DNA from: Nitrospina sp. | GTDB taxonomy: Bacteria > Nitrospinota > Nitrospinia > Nitrospinales > Nitrospinaceae | Assembly (NCBI GenBank): GCA_004357365.1 | Contig: SMVT01000055.1 | Span: 1 to 23,735 of the forward strand | DNA length: 23,735 nt | Direction of reading: 5' to 3' | In this document: piece by piece, positions 1 through 6,829 of the stretch | How positions within the stretch are numbered: the stretch's first letter is position 1 | How the letters are laid out: every line of letters begins with the position of its first letter | Program-made: the position numbers and the translations under genes | The notes under the pieces: model-generated | The model's database searches: none | What the model saw: the letters and a program-made list of their open reading frames with translations, nothing else | What the model was told of the DNA's origin: nothing

Positions 1-597
1 ATGAGGGGATGGCAGGATTTGAAACCCGCCGCCATCGACAAACCCGGACAGGAGTTAACCTTCCACATTTTACGCAACGGTTATGAACAGGACTTGAAAC
101 TGACTCCCGCACCCAAGACCATCACCAACTCGGAAGGCAAAGAAATCCAGATCGGCCTGTTGGGAATCCAGATCCGGGGCGACATGGTCCTGGAACAATA
201 CTCGCCTCCGGGCGCTGTCCAACGCGCGTTTCAGGAAACCTGGCGGCTGACTTACCTGATCGCCGTCAGCATCAAAAAACTGATTTTCGGATCCATTTCG
301 GCCGACAACATCGGCGGCCCCATCCTGATCTTCCAGGTCTACGGGCAACAGGCGGAGCAGGGATTCAGCGAACTGGTCCGGCTGACCGCCCTGCTCAGCA
401 TCAACCTCGGGCTGTTGAACCTCCTGCCGATTCCCATACTGGACGGCGGCCACATCTTTTTCTTTCTGATCGAAATCATCAAAGGCAAACCGGTCAGCGA
501 ACGCAACCGCGAGCGCGCCTCACAGGTCGGTTTGTTCATGTTGATTTCGCTGATGGTCTTCGCAATTTATAATGACATCATGCGGGTCATCAATTAA
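1..597 (+). CDS. rseP: RseP/MmpA-type site-2 zinc metalloprotease, C-terminal part
   Basis: This is the C-terminal 198 residues of an intramembrane metalloprotease that performs the second cleavage of membrane-anchored regulators such as anti-sigma factors in the inner membrane. Seen directly: the end of a PDZ-like domain (residues 1-40), a hydrophobic segment near 83-95, an NIGGP motif at 103-107, and the family signature LLPIPILDGGH at 141-151. That signature carries the conserved Asp (148) that completes the zinc site. A final membrane helix lies near 175-192. The HExxH zinc motif is absent because the gene is cut by the left edge; full-length members have about 350-450 residues, so the ATG at position 1 is internal. 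In many bacteria rseP is followed directly by proS, but here proS begins only at 4895. Identification is secure from the LDGGH context. Confidence 0.93.
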   Translation: MRGWQDLKPAAIDKPGQELTFHILRNGYEQDLKLTPAPKTITNSEGKEIQIGLLGIQIRGDMVLEQYSPPGAVQRAFQETWRLTYLIAVSIKKLIFGSISADNIGGPILIFQVYGQQAEQGFSELVRLTALLSINLGLLNLLPIPILDGGHIFFFLIEIIKGKPVSERNRERASQVGLFMLISLMVFAIYNDIMRVIN

Positions 598-598
598 C

Positions 599-616
599 AT
601 CCTCCTGAAGGAGGGT
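599..616 (+). promoter_or_regulatory. Hairpin containing the Shine-Dalgarno sequence of the next gene
   Basis: The sequence CCTCC-TGAA-GGAGG (601-614) forms a perfect 5-bp stem. It extends outward by a T-G wobble (600/615) and an A-T pair (599/616). The 3' arm is the strong ribosome binding site AAGGAGG (608-614) of the small gene starting at 622, so folding would cover the ribosome site. The structure is read directly; any control of translation is inference. The hairpin sits two bases after the rseP stop and could equally act as a simple mRNA-end structure. Confidence 0.4.
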
Positions 617-621
617 TCCCC

Positions 622-924
622 ATGCCCCACCCGAACACCGACTCATGGGCGTTGTCCCGCCTGGAAGACCTCAAGGATACCGCCCGCAAACTCTCGATCG
701 AAATCCTGTTTGCCAACCTGGCCGATCAGGACATCCCGGCGCAAAGCGGTTACTGCAAAGTCCGCGGCGAGGATTTGATCCTGATCGACACCCGCCTGCC
801 CATCCCGCGCCAGATCGAAGTGATTCTGGACATTCTCCGCCGGTTCGACCTGGAGGATATCTATGTCGCCTCCTGGATTCGGGAACGCCTCGAAAACCCC
901 GAACTCACCGGCTTTCAGTCATGA
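622..924 (+). CDS. Conserved small protein of unknown function, coupled to PEP mutase gene
   Basis: This 100-residue soluble protein has no signal peptide or membrane segment. I recognise a general pattern shared by uncharacterised bacterial proteins of about 100 residues: an amphipathic N-terminal helix, a central C(K/R)(V/L)RG element (YCKVRGEDLILID, residues 43-55), a Pro-containing turn, a helix with an LRRFDLEDIYV-type core (72-82) and a charged end. No function can be assigned. The ATG at 622 is chosen because AAGGAGG ends 7 bases upstream. Its stop overlaps the start of the PEP mutase gene in an ATGA junction (921-924), which suggests translational coupling and perhaps a shared pathway, but this is inference. 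It starts 24 bases after rseP and is probably co-transcribed with it. Confidence 0.8.
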   Translation: MPHPNTDSWALSRLEDLKDTARKLSIEILFANLADQDIPAQSGYCKVRGEDLILIDTRLPIPRQIEVILDILRRFDLEDIYVASWIRERLENPELTGFQS

Positions 925-2678
925 CCCTGCTCCGCCAGAATTTACCGGAAGAGCGCCGCGGCCGGCTCAAAGCCCTGCTGGCGAAGGGCTCACTGGTGCG
1001 CGTCCTGGAAGCCCACAACGGCCTCAGCGGCATCGTCGCCGACACCCTCTGCATTGAAGGCCAATCCGGCGACCAGGCGGTCACCCGCGAGTTCGACGCG
1101 ATCTGGGAGAGCAGTCTGACCGACTCCGCTTCCAAGGGCCATCCGGATATTGAAGTGGTCAGCTTCGATTCCCGCCTGCACACCATTCAGGAAATCCTGA
1201 CCGTCACGCAAAAACCCATGATCGTCGACGGCGATACCGGCGGCGACCCCAGCACCTTCGAATACATGGTGTCCAAGATGGAACGCGCCGGCATCTCGGC
1301 GGTCATCATCGAAGATAAAGTGTTCCCCAAACGCAACAGCCTGGAAACCGGCACCCGCCAGGTTCTGCAGGAACCCGACGTGTTCGCGCAGAAAATCAGG
1401 CGCGGGAAAAAAGTGCAGGCGACCGGCGATTTCATGATCATCGCCCGTATCGAAAGCCTGATCGCCGGCACCGGAATGGCGGACGCGCTCGACCGCGCCC
1501 GCACCTACCTGCAGGCGGGAGTGGACGGCATCATGATCCACTCGAAATCCAAACAGCCGGACGAAATCCTGGAGTTCGCCGGGAAATACCGTTCCCTCCT
1601 CAAAGAACTGGAGATGGACAAACCGCTCGTGTGCGTGCCGACCACCTACCACACTATCCTTGAGGAAGAACTGCAGGCGGCGGGATTCCAGATCGTCATC
1701 TACGCCAACCATCTGTTGCGGGCGGCCTACAAGGCGATGCGCGACACCGCCAAATCCATTCTGTCGAACCAACGCTCGCTTGAGGCCGATCCCCTGTGCG
1801 CCCCGGTGCGTGAAATATTCGATGCGGTCGGCTTTCTGGACGTCAAGGAAAAAGACCGGCAGGATGCGATCAACACCAATATTCCGGTGATCATCCCCGC
1901 CGCCGGGGAAGCGCCGGCCATCGAACCCGTGCTCAAGAAAACCCCCAAATCCATGGCCGACATTGCCGGCAAAACACTCTTGGCGCGGCAGGTCCAAACC
2001 CTCAGCCAGAATCATCTGACCGATATCACCGTGGTCACCGGTTACGCCGGCGACCAAATGAAAGGCGAAGGGGTGGCCTTCATCCATTATCCGGATTACA
2101 TCAAGGGCACCGAGCTGGACAGCATCCTCGCCGCCCAGGAAAAAATGCACAACGGGTTTCTGATGCTGTACTCGGACATCCTGCTCGAAAACCAGGTCAT
2201 CGCCCAACTGCTCGCGTGCAAGGAGGACATCGTGCTGGTGCTGGACAATTCCATTCAGTATCTGGAAGCGGTGGAGGGCAAGGTGACCGATTACGTCATC
2301 AGCCACAACCGGCCCAATCGGAAGCGCCGCAACATCAAATTCGATCACCAGAACACCCTCGCCAAAATCGGTAAAAAAATCGATCCGGCGTCAGCCACCC
2401 ACGAGTTCATCGGCCTCGCCAAATTTTCGAAAACCGGCGCGGAGCAGTTCCTCCAGACCTATCACGACGCATTGAAAAATCTGGAGGGCAAAATCCAGGA
2501 AGCGGAGGACATTTCCCAGTTCCGCCTGACCGACCTCATTCAGGAGATGATCGACCGCGGTTTCACCGTCCATTACCTGGAAATCCACAAAGGCTGGCTG
2601 GAAATCCATTTTCCTAAAGACATCGAACTGGCCAACGAACTGTTCACCGCCCAGGAACATCCCTCGGAAATTTTGTAG
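921..2678 (+). CDS. pepM: Phosphoenolpyruvate mutase fused to a nucleotidyltransferase-like domain
   Basis: A 585-residue two-domain cytosolic protein. Residues about 20-305 form an isocitrate lyase/PEP mutase-type barrel. The VDGDTGG motif (102-108) supplies the metal-binding Asp residues, and EDKVFPKRNS (131-140) is the gating-loop signature that separates PEP mutases from lyases. The expected reaction is PEP to phosphonopyruvate, the entry step of phosphonate biosynthesis. Residues about 321-580 resemble sugar- and phosphonate-type nucleotidyltransferases (PntC/LicC-like): PKSM at 342-345, a core YSD with Asp419, and a conserved EFIGLAKFS stretch. The glycine-rich loop reads AAGEAPAIEP (327-336) instead of the usual GxGxR form, and the late acidic motif reads EIHFPKD (561-567) where EID is usual. 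The start is the ATG overlapping the previous stop; the frame stays open upstream but that part is a shadow of the 622-924 gene. No phosphonopyruvate decarboxylase or aminotransferase lies in the window. The stop touches the left inverted repeat of the selO segment. Confidence 0.88.
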   Translation: MTLLRQNLPEERRGRLKALLAKGSLVRVLEAHNGLSGIVADTLCIEGQSGDQAVTREFDAIWESSLTDSASKGHPDIEVVSFDSRLHTIQEILTVTQKPMIVDGDTGGDPSTFEYMVSKMERAGISAVIIEDKVFPKRNSLETGTRQVLQEPDVFAQKIRRGKKVQATGDFMIIARIESLIAGTGMADALDRARTYLQAGVDGIMIHSKSKQPDEILEFAGKYRSLLKELEMDKPLVCVPTTYHTILEEELQAAGFQIVIYANHLLRAAYKAMRDTAKSILSNQRSLEADPLCAPVREIFDAVGFLDVKEKDRQDAINTNIPVIIPAAGEAPAIEPVLKKTPKSMADIAGKTLLARQVQTLSQNHLTDITVVTGYAGDQMKGEGVAFIHYPDYIKGTELDSILAAQEKMHNGFLMLYSDILLENQVIAQLLACKEDIVLVLDNSIQYLEAVEGKVTDYVISHNRPNRKRRNIKFDHQNTLAKIGKKIDPASATHEFIGLAKFSKTGAEQFLQTYHDALKNLEGKIQEAEDISQFRLTDLIQEMIDRGFTVHYLEIHKGWLEIHFPKDIELANELFTAQEHPSEIL

Positions 2679-2727
2679 TGTCTCCGTTAGAAATCTGAAT
2701 GGCTGGAATCGACCCAAAGCGGACATT
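2677..2727 (+). repeat. Left imperfect inverted repeat of the selO segment
   Basis: Starting at the last two bases of the pepM stop codon, this stretch is the reverse complement, with mismatches, of 4760-4809. By hand alignment 39 of 48 positions of the core agree, with one gap. Agreement is best at the two ends: AATGTCCGCTTT on the inner side and GAGACACT on the outer side when read from the inside outward. Its sequence resembles short intergenic elements seen dispersed in many proteobacterial genomes, which is recollection and not tested here. Confidence 0.55.
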
Positions 2728-3155
2728 CTTATGGGGAGCAAAATAATTGGCTTACTAAGAAAATATAAAGCAGGCTTCTTTTACTAATATATCTCTAGCC
2801 AATTTCCAACATTGGTCTTGATTCGTTTGAAGACCTACAATGTACTTCGAAGTGTATTTTTCAATTTCAAATTAACCAAAGCTATATAATTTACGATAGT
2901 GTCAATAAAGTTTCGCACTTTTGGTTTGGGTTTGTCCTCTCCCGGGTCTGAATTAATTTTCAATAAAATTATAGCTTGTTCAAGCAGTAGAGCCTACGGA
3001 CTCTACACACTTTTTTAAAGTATAATTAGATCAATGACTCACAAGTACATTTCTATTGAATGGGAGTGACGCAAAAAGTTAATAGAATAAATAGGTTTTA
3101 GTCATGTACATTTTAAGTTTAGTATTAAATTGTAGGCAAAACTGGGAGAATAAAG
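2728..3155. other. AT-rich intergenic stretch upstream of selO
   Basis: About 430 bases with a strongly AT-rich composition, against GC-rich DNA on both sides. No convincing gene is present. A TATAAT box at 3021-3026 could serve as a -10 element on the plus strand but has no matching -35. The ribosome site for selO (GGGAGA, 3144-3149) lies at its end. A weak open frame on the minus strand is listed separately. The composition suggests foreign or decayed DNA. Confidence 0.7.
2835..2993 (-). pseudogene. Possible remnant of a coding sequence (weak)
   Basis: A 52-codon open frame in AT-rich DNA, bounded by stops on both sides. There is no ATG at its head and no ribosome site. The translation has protein-like character: a leucine/isoleucine-rich start, a DPGEDKPKPK charged turn at about residues 16-25, and an amphipathic stretch VRNFIDTIVNYI. 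It could be the C-terminal scrap of a decayed gene on the minus strand, or chance. I do not recognise a family. Confidence 0.15.
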
Positions 3156-4667
3156 GTGGTAAAGTCATCTGAAACGATGGACGCCCTCGACCCTATGCGC
3201 CCGCACTTCAACTTCGATAACAGCTTCGCCCGCACCTTTGAAGGCTTTTTCGTGCACTGCCAGGCAGCCCCTGCGGTCGCCCCGAAACTGTTGCAACTCA
3301 ACCATGCACTGGCCGAGGAGCTTGGCCTTGATCCGGTCGCGCTCGATTCGGAAGCAGGCTTGGCGATTTTCTCCGGTAATGTAACACCTGAGGGGGCAGA
3401 ACCCCTAGCCCAGGCTTATGCCGGGCACCAGTTTGGCGGGTACGCACCGCAACTGGGGGATGGACGCGCGCTTCTCCTCGGCGAGGTGATCGACACCCGA
3501 CAACGACGCCGCGATATCCAGCTGAAAGGATCGGGCCCCACCCCGTTCTCTCGCGGCGGAGATGGCAAGGTGCCTCTTGGCCCGGTGTTGCGCGAATACC
3601 TAATCGGGGAGAGCATGCATGCGCTCGGCATCCCGACGACACGAGCCCTGGCGGCCGTTACCACCGGGGAGGACGTTTATCGGGAAATCCCTCTGCCCGG
3701 TGCTGTTCTCACCCGTATTGCGGCTAGCCACATCCGCGTCGGTACCTTCCAGTTTTTCGCAGCGCACGGTGGCTTCGACAAAGTTCGTGAACTCACCGAT
3801 TATGCCATTGCGCGGCACTATCCCGACACAGCTGATGCGGAAAACCCATATCTGGCATTCTTCGCGGCTGTCACCGATGCCCAGGCTGCCCTGGTGGCGG
3901 GCTGGATGAATATCGGTTTCATCCACGGGGTGATGAACACCGACAATATGACGATCTCCGGCGAGACCCTCGATTACGGGCCCTGCGCCTTTATGGACAC
4001 CTATGCGCCGGGCACGGTGTTCAGCTCAATCGACACCCAGGGCCGCTATGCCTATGCTAACCAGCCCGCGATCCTGTCCTGGAACCTTACCCGATTAGCG
4101 GAAACGCTGATCCCGCTTGTCGATCCGGACAAAGACCGGGCCATCGAATTGCTGACCGACACGATCCACCATATTCAGCCCCTCTATGAGACTCACTGGC
4201 TGGCCAGAATGCGGTCCAAGATCGGTTTGTCGACGGAAGATCCTCACGATCTGGAACTGATCAACGATCTGCTATGGGTGATGAAAGACGGACATGCGGA
4301 TTTCACCCTCGTCTTCCGCCGTCTCGCCCAAGCCTTGCGCGGTAATAGCGACGCGGTACGACACCTGTTCGAACAGTCTGGTGCCTTCGACGTCTGGGCG
4401 CGACGTTGGCGGAAGCGCCTGGAACAGGATGGAGTTGCAGCGGAGACGAGCGCGCAGGTCATGGACCGGGTAAATCCGATCTATATCCCACGGAACCATA
4501 AGGTCGAAGAAGCCCTTGCCGCCGCAGTCGATCAGGAAGACATGATGCCATTCTCGGAATTGCTAGCCGTTTTGAGCCATCCATTCGACGAGGTCGCCGG
4601 AAACGAAGCCTATGCCGCGCCGGCACCAGTAACGGACATACCCTATAAGACGTTCTGCGGAACCTAA
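3156..4667 (+). CDS. selO: SelO-family protein adenylyltransferase (YdiU)
   Basis: A 503-residue protein of the pseudokinase-fold SelO family, which transfers AMP from ATP onto Ser, Thr or Tyr of target proteins and is linked to redox stress. Conserved residues line up with those known for the family: Lys124 in QLKGSG, Glu147 in LREYL, Arg187 in VLTRIA, Asn264 in NTDN and Asp273 in DYG. Their spacing equals that of the characterised Pseudomonas enzyme with a constant offset of 11. The AGHQFGGYAPQLGDGRA block is intact. The C-terminus ends in CGT, so the redox Cys is an ordinary Cys and not selenocysteine. Wording such as GPVLREY, SHIRVGTFQFFAA and TFCGT is typical of alphaproteobacterial SelO. 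The GTG at 3156 is preferred because GGGAGA lies six bases upstream; ATG at 3177 lacks a ribosome site. No co-oriented partner is close, and the gene sits in a segment with inverted-repeat flanks. Confidence 0.95.
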   Translation: MVKSSETMDALDPMRPHFNFDNSFARTFEGFFVHCQAAPAVAPKLLQLNHALAEELGLDPVALDSEAGLAIFSGNVTPEGAEPLAQAYAGHQFGGYAPQLGDGRALLLGEVIDTRQRRRDIQLKGSGPTPFSRGGDGKVPLGPVLREYLIGESMHALGIPTTRALAAVTTGEDVYREIPLPGAVLTRIAASHIRVGTFQFFAAHGGFDKVRELTDYAIARHYPDTADAENPYLAFFAAVTDAQAALVAGWMNIGFIHGVMNTDNMTISGETLDYGPCAFMDTYAPGTVFSSIDTQGRYAYANQPAILSWNLTRLAETLIPLVDPDKDRAIELLTDTIHHIQPLYETHWLARMRSKIGLSTEDPHDLELINDLLWVMKDGHADFTLVFRRLAQALRGNSDAVRHLFEQSGAFDVWARRWRKRLEQDGVAAETSAQVMDRVNPIYIPRNHKVEEALAAAVDQEDMMPFSELLAVLSHPFDEVAGNEAYAAPAPVTDIPYKTFCGT

Positions 4668-4683
4668 TTGTTGATACGAATAC

Positions 4684-4710
4684 TGTTTGGCGTCAGCTAA
4701 AAGTGGACCC
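4684..4710. other. Short sequence resembling an insertion-sequence end
   Basis: The phrase GTCAGCTAAAAGTGGACCC, shortly after the selO stop, resembles terminal repeats I associate with IS21-family elements. There is no istA/istB gene here. If correct it is a scar of a past insertion next to selO. The resemblance is from memory only and the stretch is short. Confidence 0.2.
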
Positions 4711-4759
4711 ATCCGGTTAAAAAGCCAAGAGATACTTTCTGTTAAACTTTCCTTAGCCG

Positions 4760-4809
4760 AATGTCCGCTTTTGGCCGTTCGGAGACATTCGATTTCAAAC
4801 TGAGACACT
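4760..4809 (-). repeat. Right imperfect inverted repeat of the selO segment
   Basis: This stretch matches the reverse complement of 2677-2727 at 39 of 48 core positions. It begins with AATGTCCGCTTT and ends with GAGACACT. It lies 20 bases upstream of the -35 box of the proS promoter, so the segment ends just before proS control sequences begin. Confidence 0.55.
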
Positions 4810-4828
4810 CCCCGGAAATATCCACGCA

Positions 4829-4857
4829 TTGATTTATCGGACAGTTTTCTGCATAAT
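4829..4857 (+). promoter_or_regulatory. Sigma-70-type promoter for proS
   Basis: TTGATT (4829-4834) and CATAAT (4852-4857) are separated by exactly 17 bases, matching 4 and 5 of 6 consensus positions. Transcription would start near 4864, giving a leader of about 30 bases before the proS ATG. It lies just outside the right inverted repeat, so proS appears to keep its own promoter beside the selO segment. Confidence 0.5.
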
Positions 4858-4894
4858 CCCCCTTCGGTTCATCCGTTCAACCTGAAAGTCATCC

Positions 4895-6604
4895 ATGTAT
4901 TATTCGAAAATGTTCATACCCACCCTCAAACAATCGCCGGCCGACGCCGAAGTCATCAGCCACCAGTTGATGGTGCGCGCCGGGATGATCCGGCAGTTGG
5001 CCGCGGGCATTTATTCCATCCTGCCTCTGGGACTGCGCGTTCTGAAAAAAGTGGAACAGATCATTCGCGAGGAGATGAACCGCATCGGCGGGCAGGAAAT
5101 GTTCCTGCCCAGCATTCAGCCCGCGGAGCTGTGGCAGGAAAGCGGACGCTGGGAACTGTACGGCAAAGAACTCCTGCGGCTGAAGGACCGGCACGACCGC
5201 GAATTCTGCTATGGACCCACGCATGAAGAAGTCATCACCGACATCATCCGCGGCGAGGTAAAATCCTACCGCCAGCTGCCCTTGCTCCTGTACCAGATTC
5301 AGACCAAGTTCCGGGACGAAGTGCGGCCTCGTTTCGGCGTCATGCGCGGACGCGAATTCACGATGAAAGACGCCTACAGCTTTCACGCCGACGAAGCCAG
5401 CGTTCAGGAGATGTACGAACAGATGAAGCAGGCCTACTCCAACACCTTCCGCCGGTGCGGGTTGGAATTCAAAATAGTGGAGGCGGACAGCGGCACCATC
5501 GGCGGCGGTTTCTCGCACGAGTTCATGGTACTGGCCGATTCCGGAGAAGACGCCGTCGCCTTCTGCGACACCTGCGACTACGCCTCCAACATTGAAAAAG
5601 CCCCCTCCCGAACACCCGGCCCGGTCGCCCCGCCCAAGAAACTCGACGCATTGAAAAAGATCCCGACGCCCGGAAAAAAATCGGTGGAGGACGTGACGCA
5701 ATTTCTCAAAGTGTCGCCACAACAAATCGTCAAAACCATCGTCCTCGAAAATGAAAACGGACTGGTGGCGGGACTGGTGCGGGGAGACCGCCAACTCAAC
5801 ACCGTCAAACTCAAAAACCTGATCGGGTGCGACTGGCTCAACCCCGCTCCCGAATCGCTGATCGCCTCCAAAACCGGCGTCCCATGCGGGTTCATCGGAC
5901 CCGTGGAATTGGATATGAAGGTGTACGCCGATCACGAAGTGACGGTCATGCACAACTTCGTCACCGGCGCCAACAGTCCGGATGCGCATTACACCGGCGT
6001 GCAGTTCGAACGCGATTTAAATGTCGCGCAGGTGGGCGACCTCCATGAAGTGCGGGAAGGCGATCCCTGTCCAAAATGTGAAGGCGGCCGCTACCAGGTG
6101 AAACGCGGCATTGAGGTGGGGCACATCTTCATCCTCGGCACCAAATACAGCTCCATCATGAAAGCGCATTACCTGGACGACCAGGGCCGGCAGAACCCGA
6201 TGATCATGGGATGCTACGGCATCGGCGTGGGCCGTACCGCCGCCGCCGCCATCGAACAGAATCATGACGACAAAGGGATCGTCTGGCCGGTGCCGCTCGC
6301 TCCCTTTCAGGTGGTGGTGATTCCCGTTAAGTTTGACGAAGACCGCCAGCGCCAGGCCAGCGAGGAAGCCTACCGGGTCCTCGGGGACCTGGGCATCGAA
6401 ACCCTGCTGGATGACCGCCCGGAGCGGCTGGGAGTCAAATTCAAGGACGCGGAACTGCTGGGAATTCCGCTCCAGATCGTCATCGGCCCGAAACACCTCG
6501 ATGCCGGAAAAATCGAGCTAAAGTCAAGAAAAACGGGAGATTCCGAGCTTATCGACTTCCCTGCCGGTCTCCAGATTATCCCTGAAAAGCTCCAAAATCT
6601 GTGA
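4895..6604 (+). CDS. proS: Prolyl-tRNA synthetase, bacterial type with editing domain
   Basis: Charges tRNA-Pro with proline in the cytosol. At 569 residues it closely matches the usual length of bacterial-type ProRS (about 570). Seen in order: the N-terminal part of the class II catalytic core with PADAEVISHQLMVRAGMIRQ, GPTHEEVITD and motif 2 around residues 139-155 (FRDEVRPRFGVMRGREF); the inserted editing domain at roughly 225-400, including QIVKTIV, GLVRGDRQLN and a CGFIGP loop, which clears mischarged Ala-tRNA-Pro; motif 3 with GCYGIGVGRT near 439-448; and the C-terminal anticodon-binding domain containing LLDDRPERLGVKFKDAELLG. The ATG at 4895 is favoured by alignment of the N-terminus to the family; no strong ribosome site is visible. 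The gene has its own promoter and is followed by a terminator, so it is probably monocistronic. Confidence 0.97.
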   Translation: MYYSKMFIPTLKQSPADAEVISHQLMVRAGMIRQLAAGIYSILPLGLRVLKKVEQIIREEMNRIGGQEMFLPSIQPAELWQESGRWELYGKELLRLKDRHDREFCYGPTHEEVITDIIRGEVKSYRQLPLLLYQIQTKFRDEVRPRFGVMRGREFTMKDAYSFHADEASVQEMYEQMKQAYSNTFRRCGLEFKIVEADSGTIGGGFSHEFMVLADSGEDAVAFCDTCDYASNIEKAPSRTPGPVAPPKKLDALKKIPTPGKKSVEDVTQFLKVSPQQIVKTIVLENENGLVAGLVRGDRQLNTVKLKNLIGCDWLNPAPESLIASKTGVPCGFIGPVELDMKVYADHEVTVMHNFVTGANSPDAHYTGVQFERDLNVAQVGDLHEVREGDPCPKCEGGRYQVKRGIEVGHIFILGTKYSSIMKAHYLDDQGRQNPMIMGCYGIGVGRTAAAAIEQNHDDKGIVWPVPLAPFQVVVIPVKFDEDRQRQASEEAYRVLGDLGIETLLDDRPERLGVKFKDAELLGIPLQIVIGPKHLDAGKIELKSRKTGDSELIDFPAGLQIIPEKLQNL

Positions 6605-6683
6605 TCGCCCCTCCCCCCGGCGACATTTCGCTTGCAGAGACCGCCTGGATTATGTAAAATCACTCAAATTCATAAGGGCTGCT

Positions 6684-6710
6684 AAGCGGGCTCTCTGGCC
6701 CGCTTTTTTT
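6684..6710 (+). terminator. Intrinsic terminator downstream of proS
   Basis: AGCGGGC (6685-6691) and GCCCGCT (6698-6704) form a perfect 7-bp GC-rich stem with a six-base loop, extended by one A-T pair and followed by a run of T through 6710. It lies about 80 bases after the proS stop and separates proS from the rimP operon. Confidence 0.88.
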
Positions 6711-6829
6711 GTATCAGCCTGATTTTTCAAAATGTTATAGATATTCGTACTTCGGTATTATTAAGACCTGTATTGTCATTACATTGAATCCTGGTTCTTG
6801 TTCTTTCTCAAGCGTATGGGAGCCCCGAA

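Larger units (their letters stand above)
2677..4809. mobile_element. Putative acquired segment carrying selO, bounded by inverted repeats
   Basis: The segment between pepM and the proS promoter begins and ends with related sequences in opposite orientation (2677-2727 and 4760-4809). It contains a long AT-rich non-coding stretch unlike the rest of the window and a selO gene of a type I associate with Alphaproteobacteria. It also breaks the common rseP-proS order. No transposase or integrase gene and no clear target-site duplication were found. It could be a non-autonomous cassette, a remnant of a larger element, or a region between two copies of a dispersed repeat. The repeats and composition are seen; mobility is inferred. 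Confidence 0.4.

Noticed and set aside
645..920. N-terminal extension of the pepM frame
   Set aside because: The frame is open, but the translation is Pro/Arg/Gly-rich and overlaps the real 622-924 gene. The ATGA junction at 921 gives a normal PepM start.
990..2348. 452-codon open frame on the minus strand
   Set aside because: It lies wholly opposite the pepM gene, and its translation is rich in His, Asp and Gly with no recognisable motif. It arises from the codon pattern of the true gene.
3156..4667. SelO as a selenoprotein
   Set aside because: The C-terminal redox position is a TGC cysteine codon followed by GGA ACC and TAA. There is no in-frame TGA and no need for a SECIS element.
4889..5989. 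366-codon open frame on the minus strand
   Set aside because: Antisense to proS, and no ribosome site or motif.
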